Assembly (NCBI GenBank): GCA_016647705.1
Contig: CM028333.1
Span: forward strand, 13,661,616-13,725,615
DNA from: Eucommia ulmoides
Taxonomy: Eukaryota > Streptophyta > Magnoliopsida > Garryales > Eucommiaceae
DNA length: 64,000 nucleotides
Direction of reading: 5' to 3'
Shown: positions 1-11,900 of the stretch, piece by piece
Layout of the letters: every line of letters starts with the position of its first letter
Position numbering within the stretch: position 1 is the first letter of the stretch
Program-made: the position numbers and the translations under genes
The notes under the pieces: generated by a model
The model's input: only the letters and a program-made list of their open reading frames with translations
Database searches by the model: none
What the model was told of the DNA's origin: nothing

Positions 1-640
1 GGAACCAAAACTTAAAGATCATCAAATTTGAATCCCAAAATTTCATATCTAATGAACCAGATCTTAACTTCATCATATGAAAAATTCATTGATTCAAAAC
101 AATGTGATTAGAATTTTCAATTGGTGTATCATGTACAAAACCTCTAATTAGCCAAATTTGTCAAATTGGCAACAATATTTTTCCAATTTCAAACCAAAAA
201 ATAGACCTTAGGGGGTACAAAGTGTAGTTTGTTATTCATCTTCAATTTCGAGGGATAAGCAAGCGTGTGGGGTCCGGCTTTGTGTTAAATGAAAGGGGAC
301 CTATATGTCATTTAGACAAAGAAGCCATTTCCTAGTTGTTCTAGTTTAGCCCTATTAGGGCTTGCATGGTCCATAATCAACCCCACTAGGTTTATGTCTG
401 CACAATATTAATTGTTATAGTCCTTTTAGGAAAAAATGTTAAATGGAAATTAATATATTTCTTAATATTTTATTTGAAATAGAATTCATGAATTAGTTAT
501 TGAGAAAAATAATATTTTTAGAATGTCCATTAGTGAATTAGTAATAAAATTGTAGTAGCCAAATTGACGATTCAATTTAAAAAAGATAAATTAGACTTTT
601 GACTTTTTAAATATGACCATATTTTTACATTATCAGTCCG
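1..640. other. Gene-free AT-rich sequence
   Basis: No long frame, terminal repeat or RNA gene is recognisable. The sequence is simple AT-rich plant intergenic DNA. Confidence 0.5.
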
Positions 641-644
641 TCAT

Positions 645-1465
645 AGTTTAAAATAAGAGTGTAAGTCATACCGAAAACCCGATTCGCTCCAAACTTTTTG
701 TCCGAATTGCACTCATTTCGATCAGATTTTTCTTTGTTTTTTCAACATCAACTCAAACCCGAACTCGCCCAAAACCTGAATCTACTAAATCGGGTTGCCC
801 ACTACCTACACCCGAACTACCCGAAACCCACCTACCTGTTACAGATTTTACCAAACAGTCCCCTCGAAACCATTAATCTTTACCAAACACCCTATTCAAA
901 CCCTAAAGACTAATTAGATAATTTATTTTTTATTTCATTCCTCTCAAGTCTCAAATAGCTATGTCTCCTTTCCTCTCACTCTCTCAGTTGTCCAACTCAA
1001 TCTGTTGTTCAGCGTTGCCGACGAAATATTCATCTCGTCTCCAAAGATCAACCCTTCGTTCATCTCGCCACTGACGAAGATTTTGCTCATTGTCTTCCTC
1101 CCGCTGAACTTTCATCCTCGTCTTCCTCTCTATCGTTTCCGTCGCCGCTGTAAATCATCATCGTCTTTCTCTCTATTTTTTTTTTGGGTGAATTTTACTT
1201 TCTTCTTCTTTCGTTTTGTATTTTAAACTTTCAAATCCACAATTTTTTAGTATTTCATCTTTGTTTTTCTGTTCTTGTTACCCGACAAACGACCGACCCG
1301 ATCAAAGTCGACAAACCCTAAATTAAATTGGGTAATGAGGCCACACGGTCTGCTTCAGTCAGGGGGGTTATTGGAAATTTTCTTTAGGTCAGTTAATTCA
1401 AATTCTTCAACCCCGATCCGACCGACTAATTTACACCCGTACTTTAAAATTTGTATATTTGATAA
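645..1465. repeat. Degenerate repeat rich in ACCCGAA words
   Basis: Both flanks (about 670-830 and 1280-1440) are rich in ACCCGAA/ACCCGAT words of the kind seen in subterminal regions of plant hAT MITEs. The middle is pyrimidine-rich. No clean termini were found; the short frames present have no recognisable product. Confidence 0.3.
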
Positions 1466-1727
1466 TATTTTTAAATGGTCTTTCCATTTTTTATTTTTTT
1501 TTTGGAGAAATTAAATTTTTGGTCCTTAAAGTTCTTGGTGAGGGTTTATGTGGTCTTGGGCTTCACAAAATTGCACATTTAGTCCCTCAAGTACTATTTA
1601 TGTTTTAATCTAGTTCAAGTACAAATTTCGTCAAAGAAATTGGATGATCTCCTTTAGTACATGAATATTTTTGTCAATTTTGTCCTTTTAAGTTTGCGTG
1701 AATTTTTAAATAAACACTAAGGTTTTC

Positions 1728-2351
1728 GGAAGTGGAACATTCAGTTCTTTATGTTTGAATTCGGCTTTAATATGGTCCAATCAATTTTTTTTTTTATAAA
1801 AATTGGACGGATTCCATTAATTTGGGGACATTTTAATCATTTTTGCGCCTATTCCTCTTTTTACAACCATAAGAAGCTATATTTTTTTTTTTCAAAATTG
1901 TTCTTGTACTCATACATCTCATAAATATTTAGAATATTTTTTTGCTCCTATATTTAATGAAAAATCAATAAACTTATTAAAGATATAATATATGATTTAT
2001 AAAAATCATGAGGGGTTTATATAAAAATTTAAGAATTTTAATTGAACTTTTATTAAAACATATGGGTAGTTTCATAATTTATTACAACAGTTATAAAACT
2101 TAAAAGAGATTTATATAAAAAATTTGAAATTTTAATTGAATTTTTAAGATTTTTCATTCTCAATAATTATGAAATGTACAAATACAAAAATAGATTAGGA
2201 CAAAAGTAACTTTTTATAACTTCAAAAACATAGACGGACACGAAAAATAATAAAACTATCTCCAAACTAATGAAATTCAACTTTTAATAAAATGTTCGAC
2301 TGTATCAAACTAAAACTAAATTGAAATATGAGGGATCAAATATGTCACCTC
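1728..2351. mobile_element. Possible foldback MITE with long inverted termini
   Basis: The left arm (about 1728-1860) and the reverse of the right arm (about 2220-2351) align over roughly 120 bp, sharing words such as ATTCCATTAATTTGGGGACA versus ATTTCATTAGTTTGGAGATA. The interior is AT-rich and non-coding. The target duplication is unclear. Confidence 0.4.
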
Positions 2352-2439
2352 TGAATACCTAACCCAAACTATATGGAGATAATTGACAAAATTACCCCCT
2401 ATAACTACTATTTAGCCCTTGTCTATATATTTTCATAGT

Positions 2440-3440
2440 TAACTTCTCTCTCTCTCTCTCTCTCTCAAATCCACCACCCTCATCGCTGCCACCAACTCCA
2501 ACCTAAACCACCACCAATCCACAATCACCTCCGGTCCCTCCGTTGTAGTCCACCGACACTGATCTTGATCTAGGTATATCCAAACTGGATTTGGGTATAG
2601 TTAAACCAATTCCTCCTTAGATGCTCGAGTTTCTAGATATGAGCACGGATCTCATAGATCCAAATCTATACAGAGCTTCACTGCTTATAAACAAATCGAG
2701 ATCTGCCACAACCCCAACACCTTTCTGCGATAGCCAGCTAATGCTTTTCGTGTGGAGGTTCTAGGTTGATTCATTGACGGCGATGATAACTATAAAACAT
2801 AATATGACATTTCCAACAAAACCCATTTTAGGCTACATGCCAAATTACGAATACATAACAAACAAAATTGTGAAGTTAATTTCACAATGGAGTCAAAGTC
2901 AACAAATACTTAATTAGGTAATTAGGGTAATTAAGTAATTTCACAAATGAATTTTCTATTATAAGGATAAATTTTGTATTTGAAAGATGACATTAGCAGG
3001 TCAACTTCGAGAGAGAGGGGGGAGGGGAGGGTTCATTTGGGTTAGGCAGAGGGAGAGAGGGTGGGTTGACTATGGTGTTAGGCAAGGACCTATCAATTGA
3101 GGATGGTAGTTGCGGTCCTCTGTTTTTTAGGTGGTGTAGGGGTGGCATGGGTCTGTTTTTATGTGAGTTGAAAATGGTGTCAACGGTGATGATAGTGGTG
3201 GATATGAATGGTGGTGCTGTGAGTGGAGTGTTCATTTGGGTTAGAGAGAAGACAAGGGAAAACGAACTATAGAAAAAACATAGAGGAAAAAAAAAATAAA
3301 AGAAAAAGAAAAAAAGTCAAAGCCAACAAATACTTAACAGGTAACGAGGACAATTAAATAATTTTAAAAATGAATTTTATATGGTAAAAGTATAATTGAA
3401 ATTTGATGGACGACATTAACATGTCAATTTCTATTTTGGA
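2440..3440. repeat. Gene-free stretch with a CT tract and a dispersed direct repeat
   Basis: (CT)n lies at about 2443-2466. A 116-bp segment at 2891-3007 recurs, diverged, at 3315-3430 (both run AGTCAAAG-CAACAAATACTTAA to GACATTA-CA-GTCAA). Between the copies is purine-rich GGAGG sequence. The frames here are low-complexity and have no recognised product. Confidence 0.5.
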
Positions 3441-4374
3441 GTTTGGATGTTTTAATTAAAAAAAGATAAAAAGTGTCATTGACATTTGTGGAAAGATAGG
3501 ACATTAATGTGGTTATCGTCTCAAATACAGGGATGACTGTCACAGGCATCATCCATATAAGAAAAAATGAAAAATAGGTACTAGGACCATGATTAAGAAA
3601 CCCAAAATTTTTTATACGAATATTACGATTTATAATTTGAACTTATCACCATGAGAAATAGGTATAATAAAGAAGACGAGATTAATTAGTTGTTAGATTT
3701 TTATTTTTATTTTCTTGTGTCTTTTGGAGGAGTAAATATTTAATGCTATTTTAAAAATTTCAGTTTTGGAATTTATGTTCCTACCTAATACCTATTTCTC
3801 CTCTTTTGCTTTTACTTTGTCCACCTATAAAACTCAATTGTTTTTGTAATGAATGAATCTTTTAAAAAATAAAAAATAAAAAATATAGAATTTTACAAAG
3901 GCAAAATTGTTGTAAGTTTTTTTTTTTTATACTCACGAGTATCCCCACAACTATATAAAATGTGAGACTAATCTCATTCAGGATTTCGTGGCAAAATTGT
4001 TGTAAGTTGATGCATTCATACAACTCACAATAATAAAAAATTTAAAAGAGATATTTATTCTAATTAAATAAAATTAGCTACATGAATTAATTAGTGCCAT
4101 AATGGCTTCCAACAACAACAAAAATAGATAAAACTAAATACATCATAATGTTATGAAGTTAAACAATATAATTAGCCATAATACTAAGTGGTTATGGTGT
4201 ATCATTTGTCATGCCAATGTGATATGATGACAAGTGATTTGGTGCACTATAATCAGTTCGAGGAGTACACCTAAAATTAATGGCCCTACAACGTCAGATT
4301 GAGAGTTAGCTAAAATTTGGGACTGGTATGATAAAATGAGAAAAATTTATTTAGGTTCAACTACATATTGACTG
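3441..4374. other. Gene-free sequence with a SINE 3' fragment
   Basis: AT-rich. Bases of about 3930-4000, reversed, read like the 3' half of the SINE at 4375-4570 (GAGATTAGTCTCACA...GTGGGGATACTCGTG), so this is a truncated minus-strand copy. Nothing else was recognised. Confidence 0.4.
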
Positions 4375-4570
4375 TACCATCATAGTATGGTTTAAGTGGC
4401 AAAACACGCTTGAATTAAAGTAGTTGAGGGGCCTCTGTAAGATTAGGCGTTCGAGCCTGTGGAAAAACACTTATTAAGAGAGATAGCCACGGAATCCCAA
4501 ATGAGATTAGTCTCACACGCTATATGGGTGTGGGGACGCTTGTGGATATACAAAAAAAACAAAAACACAT
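4375..4570 (+). mobile_element. tRNA-derived SINE
   Basis: An A-box-like TGGTTTAAGTGG (4388-4399) and a B box GGCGTTCGAGCCT (4446-4458) form an internal Pol III promoter with tRNA-like spacing. A non-tRNA body (GAGATTAGTCTCACA, GTGGGGACGCTTGTGG) follows, then an A-rich tail near 4548-4567. Related copies lie at 21932-22116 and 49272-49425. Confidence 0.7.
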
Positions 4571-5990
4571 TAGCTTTGATATATCATATCAGCATATCAT
4601 GTGGTACATCCCAATCAATTAATATTTTATATATACATATATAGTAATAATTGGAGCCAAACCCACTTTTAACTCATCAATATAAATGGATCACATGGCT
4701 CGGAAAATCTTTATGAAAACCAATCTTAAAAAAAAAAAAAAAAAAAGTATGAGGAAAATTCTATTAGACATTTAGGGGATTCCAAACTACCATTATTTTA
4801 AAAAAATTAAAAATCACCCCCTCTCTCACAATGCTGACCGTTACACCAGCTACCCCTTTTTTCTCTCTCTCCTAATCGTCGGCGCCACCAAATTGGCTGC
4901 TACCGCCACGATGCCACCACCAAATTGGCCACCATCGCAACACCACAATCTCTCGCCGTCCATGGATGACAAATGTTGCCACCAAACAGTTTGCAACTAT
5001 CTGTCATCTACATCATCGACGGCCACCACTATCAAACACTACCGTGACGAAGTCACAACCAACCGTCCACTACCATCCTTTGTCATAGCTCTCTCTCTCT
5101 CTCTCTTCAAATATGGAAAAAAAAAATCAAATCTGGTTTTCTTTTTTTTTTTTTTTTTTTTTCTAATTTGTTCCAAATTTGTAATTCTCCATCCAATTGA
5201 GTGAAAATTTTTGTTGCAGATTATTAAGATTTATTTACTTGTTGATTTTGGTTTGGAAATTTATAAAAAAATTGTTGCAGATTTGTTTAATTTTTGTAAA
5301 AATTTGCTACAAATTTAAGATTTTCTTGCGAAATTATACATTTTTTCTTTTTGCCAAATTTGTTGTAAATTGCTAAAATTTTATACAAATCTGAATTTTT
5401 GTTTTGCCATCTTTTTTTAACCTCCTAAATTTGATTTTTAGTTGTGCTTCATGGAGTTTTATAAAATTGATGTTGTTTTAATTTCTTTTGAAGCCAATTT
5501 CTTATTGTTTGCTTTTGTTTGGCATATATTATTTTATTATTTGTTGTTGATTTTTTTATTATTTGTTGTGGTGGCGGTTGTAGTTGACGATGGTCGTGGT
5601 GGTGTATATTGGCTATAGTGGTCGCCAATGATTGCACTGGCGGTGAATATTTACTATGTTGCGAAAGTTTGTTATGATGGGAGTGACAAAGTTTGTTATG
5701 ATGGGAACAAATTGAGGCCAATTTTGTCAGAAAATTTCAATTGCAAAAAACCATGCAATCACATCTCACTTTTTTGTACACCCCTTTTTTGTGCCCCCTC
5801 TTCTCAAAGATCTTTATACATACAAATTGGGGATTGAAAATTTCCTATAAAAAAAGTATACATTTTTACCCATACAAGGCCTAAAATCATGTTAAATTTC
5901 AAGTAGGTTAGAAAAAAAAAAACAAAAAACAAAAAAAGGATTAGTGGAATCTGTATCCCCCATGTTTTCTGTAAGAAAAAAACTTAAACC
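4571..5990. other. Gene-free region downstream of the histidine kinase gene
   Basis: It contains an A/T tract (4728-4746), a CCACCACCAAATTGG-rich patch (4880-5070), a long T tract (about 5143-5162) and a 22-bp tandem duplication around AAGTTTGTTATGATGGGA (about 5665-5708). The frames through these patches are translated simple repeat. The last 150 bp should contain the kinase 3' UTR. Confidence 0.45.
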
Positions 5991-5993
5991 GGG

Positions 5994-8900
5994 TTATGAC
6001 CCGGAACCAGTTTTGGGTTTAAAGAACCTGGAAAGCGCCCGGTATAGATCCTGCTCCTCAAAGGGTTTGGAAACGTAACCGTCCATTCCGCATTTTAGGC
6101 ACTCGTCGTAGGTGGCGTGGATCACGTCGGCCGTCATGGCTAGTATCGGCATATGCCACAACCCATTTGCCCGTTCCTCATTTGAGGACCGCTCCATGGC
6201 CCGTATCCGTTGGGTCGTCTCAAAACTGAACAATAAAGAACAAAGTTAAGGCCCTGTCTGTTTAGTGTTTTTGTTTCCAGATTTCTGATTTATATTATCA
6301 GAAAAGTTTGAAATGGAAATTCGGGAAACAACTCTGTTCAGTTGCAAAAATTTATTCTCAAATGATGGGAGCAGAACATAGACATATTCTTTGTTCCCAT
6401 AATACCCTTTCTGTTCCCATTTTTGGGGAAAAAAAACAGAAATTCGGGAACAGAAACAATACACAAACGGGAAGGCTAAATGTTTCTGTTCCCACAGTTA
6501 TGTTTTTCACCCCAGAAAACTTGCAAAAGAAACAAAAATCTGGCATTTGTTCAGTGACCGAAACGTGAGAACAATTCTGTTTTTGTTCCCACAAATTCAC
6601 TTTAAAAATCTGAGAGTAGAACAAAGAACCATTTTTTTCCTCGTATCTCCATTTCAGTTGGCAATTTTCGAGGAACAAAAACAGAAAACTAGGAAGTAGG
6701 AACAGAAACACTAACAAACCAGACCATGTCTCTTTTCTTCTATTCCCAATGAATACGTCATAAAAATCTGAGAGCAGAACAAGAAAACATATTTTTCCCT
6801 AATAATTCTGTTTCATTCCTAATTTTCTGGGTACAAAATCACTAAACAAATTGAAACAACAATTTCAGCCGGAAAGAAAGGGGTGTAAAATCTTACCCGT
6901 CCATCTCTGGCATCTGTATATCCATGAAACAAGCATCAAACTCATGCGGCAAATGAAGCAAATCAAGAGCATCTTTGCCACTATTAACACACATCACTTC
7001 AGCCCCAAATTTCTTCAGAGATCCAGCAGCCACCCGACAATTAACCTTATTATCATCAACAACCAAAATCTTCTTACCGCATAGGATGTTGGTAAACAAA
7101 GAAGAAGAACCGTTACTACCCATTCCTTTACGCTTCTTCTCCACTCCCATAACCTGTTGGAGACAAGCCCCCACCATTCTCGCCCTCAGAGGTTTCATGA
7201 TCACTGTGTCTGCAAAACCGGCAGTTTTTGCTCTGTCAAATTCAAGACTTGTGATGTTTGTTGCGAGAAGAATCAGTTTAGGAAGCTTCAAGCTGTGGCT
7301 GACGTTTAGTTTCAAATTGGAGAGCAGAACTTTCAAGCCACCTTCTTCACTTGATATCCATGAATCCTTCTCCACCATAATCATGTCGGGAAGCCACTCG
7401 TTTCTAGATTTGATGAAAAAATAAATATATAAATTAGATAAATAAATAAGCGAAAAATCTATCAGGATTATAGATTGGTGACACTCAGGCACTGTTTGGC
7501 TGTAGGGAATTGGGGGCGTGGGATTAGAATTGGAAATGAGCTAATTTTTTAGATTTTCAGTTCGTTCAACTATAATTCCATTCCATTATGTACAAACACA
7601 ATAGGTCTAACTCCCTCTCAAAAGACGCCTTGTAAGAGGAGAATTGCCGTACACTTCGTATATAGCCCAAGATCAGGTAACACAAGTGATGTGGGATTCA
7701 ACATGCTCCCTCATGTGCAGGTGGACTTTGTCAAACTTCTACAAACGGATATAGTGCGCCCAAAATCGATATGGGATTCAACACGCTCCCTCACTTGTAG
7801 GGTGGACTTTGCCAAATCACTATGAACAAATATTGAGGGCTCAAAATCGATGTGGAATTCAATACGCTCAACATCAGACAAAAGGCCTCACTCTGATACC
7901 ATGTAGAAACCCAATGAGCCTAACTCACTCTCAAAAAACATCTTGTAAGAGAAGGATTGTCCTAAATGTCATATATAGCTCAGGATCAGGTAACACAAGT
8001 GATGTGGGATTCAACACATGAAACCAAACACTACCTACACAAATTGGAAAAAGCATAATTTCTTAGATGTGAAATTTTCTCATTGAGAGGGGGTCGTCAT
8101 TGGTTCGGACCCGCCTGGCCCGTTAGGCCCGGGTGAATGGTTGCCATCGATTTTAATCGTCCAAATATAGGAACAAACGCAAGATTTAGGTATTTTATGA
8201 CACTCAGGCCCGACATGAAGCAATAGTATGAAGAAAGCATCACAATATGATGCAGGCATGTGTGCGCCACAAACGCTAGTTATATATATAAAAATAAAAA
8301 AATAAAAATAAAAAAAAAAGCAAAAGGATATAGCGGAAAGAGGCAAAATATAATTGATATTTTTTGTATATACAAAATGAGTCTTATTCCCCTAATTATA
8401 TAGTCGTAGAAACAGGCTAAATTAGGAAGAATATTATTAAAATAAATGGGTTAATAAAGCCCTACAATGAAGATACCAAAAATAGAAATTAATGCATAAA
8501 CATAATATTTCAACACTCCCCCTCAAGTTGGGACGAAAATGTTGATGAGTCATAGCTTGCTAATAGCTGACTGAATTAGAGATGATCTTATAAACTTGGT
8601 GAACATATCAGCAGCCTGTTCAAAAGATGTGACGAATGCTGGTGTGATGATTCCCGATCAGACTTTCTCACGAATAAAGTGGATATCCACTTCGATGTGT
8701 TTCATCCTTTCATGAAGGATTGAGTCTGAGGATAACATTATAACTGATTTGTTGTCACAGATAGGCTAGATGAGTTTCTCACATGAAGACTCAACTCAGT
8801 AAAAAATGAACGAAGCCAAAGGAGTTCACACGTTCCTTGAGCCATAACGCGATACTCTGCTTCAGCAGAAAATCGGGAGATGAAGGATTGCTTCTTACTC

Positions 8901-11900
8901 TTCCACGAGATTAGGTGTCTTCCGTTAAAGGTGCACAAGCTAGAGGTCAAACGTCTATCGTCCTTCGACCCTGCATAGTCAGCATCTATAAAGCAGGAGA
9001 GTCCCTCATATGCCCCTGTCATATAAAAGAAACCAAGACCGAGGCATGTTTTGAGTTACCGAAAGATATTGTAGACAGCATCCAAGTGTGATGTACGTGG
9101 TGAGTGCATAAACTGACTCACAACACTGACAGCATAAATAAGATCTGGCCTTGTATTGATTAAATAGATAAGGCGACCTACAAGTCGCTGATATGCTGAT
9201 GGATCTGATAATAATTCTCTCGAGTTTGTTGTTAACTTAAGGTTCCGATCCATAGGAGTAGAAGCAGGTCCACATCCAAGCATCCCAATGTCCTGAAGAA
9301 GATTAAGGGCGTATTTTCACTGGAATAGAGAGATACCTTTTCGAGACCGAGTAACCTCAATACCGAGAAAATAACGGAGAGGACCCAAATCCTTGATGTC
9401 AAAAGTCTGCTCGAGATCCTTCTTTACCTGTTGAATGTCAGATGCGTCATCTCCTGTGATAATAATATCATCCACATAAACTGAGATAATAATACACTGT
9501 CCCTGGTGTTGGCGACGGATATAGCAAGTATGATCTGAGTGACACTGGATAAACCCCATAGTGAGGATGGCTTCGCTAAATCAGTTGAACCATGCACGAA
9601 GAGACTACTTAAGTCCATAAAGGGATTTTCGGAGTCGACAGACTTTTCTCGAATACTCCCCCTGAGTCTGAAATCCCGGTGGAGGCTCCATATAGATAAT
9701 CTCAGTCAGGTCACCATTAAGGAAGGCATTCTTGACATCCAACTGGTGCAGAGGCCAAGAATGGGATGCAGCCAATGAAACAAGGAGTCGGACAGTAATC
9801 AACTTAGTAACCGGGACAAAGGTGGCACCGGAGTCTTTGCCCGGGATTTGTGTGTAGCACTTAGCAACAAGTCGTGCTTCGTACCGATCAATCGATCCAT
9901 CAGCCAGATATTTGACACTGAAGACCCACATACAACCAACTAGCCGCTCACCAGTCGGCAAATCAACCAAGTCCCATTTCTGATTCTGTTATAGGGCATC
10001 CATCTCTGCTTGCATAGCGGCAACCCACTTTGGATTCTGGAAGGCCTCATGAACGGAGCGAGAAATGACAACCGAATCAATTTGTCCAATAAAGAATTTA
10101 TATTGATCCGAGAGATCCTCAAAAAACAAATACTTGAAAATCGAATGATTAGTAGAATATGAAAGAAGGTAGTAGGATGGTAGGCAACGTTTCTCGAGTC
10201 GAGTAACTGCGGGGAACAGGGTTAGAGATAATGGGAGATGGAGATATACCTGAATCAGGAGAAGATGTCGACAGGAGATGTAAGACACGTGGACAACGAG
10301 AGTAGACTCATAAGAGGGCGGGTGAGGGGTTAGGTGATGGCTGTGATGTGAGCGGGGAAGATATATCTAAGACAGGGATAGGATGTAGAAGTGGGGTATG
10401 GTCCTCGGGAGTGGGTATTGCAATAGGTGGAGAAGGTATAATACCTGAAAAAATATGGGACAGTTTCGAGGAATGTAACATCAAGAGAATGATACATATG
10501 ACGAGTGACCGGATCGTAGCAACTATATCCTTTGGACATGGTGAAACAGCCGAGAAAGATACACTGAATAGATTTATCATCTAACTTGGTTCGGGTGGGG
10601 CTCCGATTTTGGACAAAACACATACAGCCAAAGACACGAGGTAAGAAAGGAAACAGGGTGCGAGTGGGTTGTAGTATATGAAGAAGGGTTTTTCCTGTAA
10701 GGACACGACGCAGGGTGTGATTAATAAGATAGGCAGCAGTAAGAACTGTCATGTGCAAGAAAGAATTTGGAACATTCATTCCCCGTAAAAGACAACGAAC
10801 AATAGACATGAGGTGACGGTTCTTACGTTCTGTCACACCATTCTATTCAGAGGTGTAGGGACATATAAGTTGTTGAAGGATATCTTGCTTATTAAGCTCA
10901 GCTCGGAAGTCATTAGATAAGTATTCCCGTCCGTTAACATACCGGATATTGCACATGACTGTTTTGTACTAGGTTTTTATCATTTGAAGAAAGTGAGTAA
11001 AGTGAGTGTAAACCTTTAATTTGTGTTTCATCAAATAAATCTAAGTACACCGACTATAATCACCTATGAAAGTGATATAGTAATAGTGTTTGGAAATAGC
11101 GGTAACAGGAGAAGGTCCCCAAATATCACAGTGGATAAGATCAAAGGCTTCGGGTGCACGGTGCATATGAGGAATATAAGAAGTGCGTGTGTGTTTAGAC
11201 AGTTCACAAACCACACATTGAAATTTAAAGTCATTGCAAGCTTTCCCAAGAGAGATAACCAACATAAATACTGAAAATTTGCATGTCCTAGACGGGCATG
11301 CGACACGTCTAAATTTTTTAACGAACAAACAAAAGGATAAAAAACAAGTAATGTAGAGGCGCGCATACTAGAGGGTGGTATGGTTGGAGATGGAGGATTC
11401 CCAAAGTAATAGAGACCATCGTATTCATATCCCCTACCGAAAATCTTTCTCGAAGTCAAGTCCTGCAAGAAGCAACTGTCAGGTAAGAAGACAACGGCAC
11501 AGTTAAGATTCTTACCAAAGTTATGGGTCTCTTATTCCCTCGTAGTCAAATCATCAGTGCAAGCCGAGGGTTACACATTTCTTATCATTTCCTCATAATC
11601 AAATCATTCATGCATACCAGCGGTTGCACTCAAGATGAGTGTTAGATTTATGTCCCACATCGCTCATCTGAGAGTTCCCAAGCCATTATATAAATCAAAG
11701 GAATTACTCCACTTAACACCATATGGTTTTAAGGTCCTGCAAGAAGCAACTGCCAAGTAAGAGGACAACGGCACAATTAAGATTGTTAGCGAGGCGACTA
11801 ACAGATAGAAGATTATAAGCAAATTTAGGGACGTAGTAAACAAAGTGAAGGGTAATATCGAGGGATAAACATGCATCTCCTTGGCAACGAATAGGGATAG

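Noticed and set aside
4388-4458. Functional tRNA gene
   Set aside because: A and B boxes are present but no cloverleaf or proper anticodon arm is evident, and a SINE body with an A tail follows.
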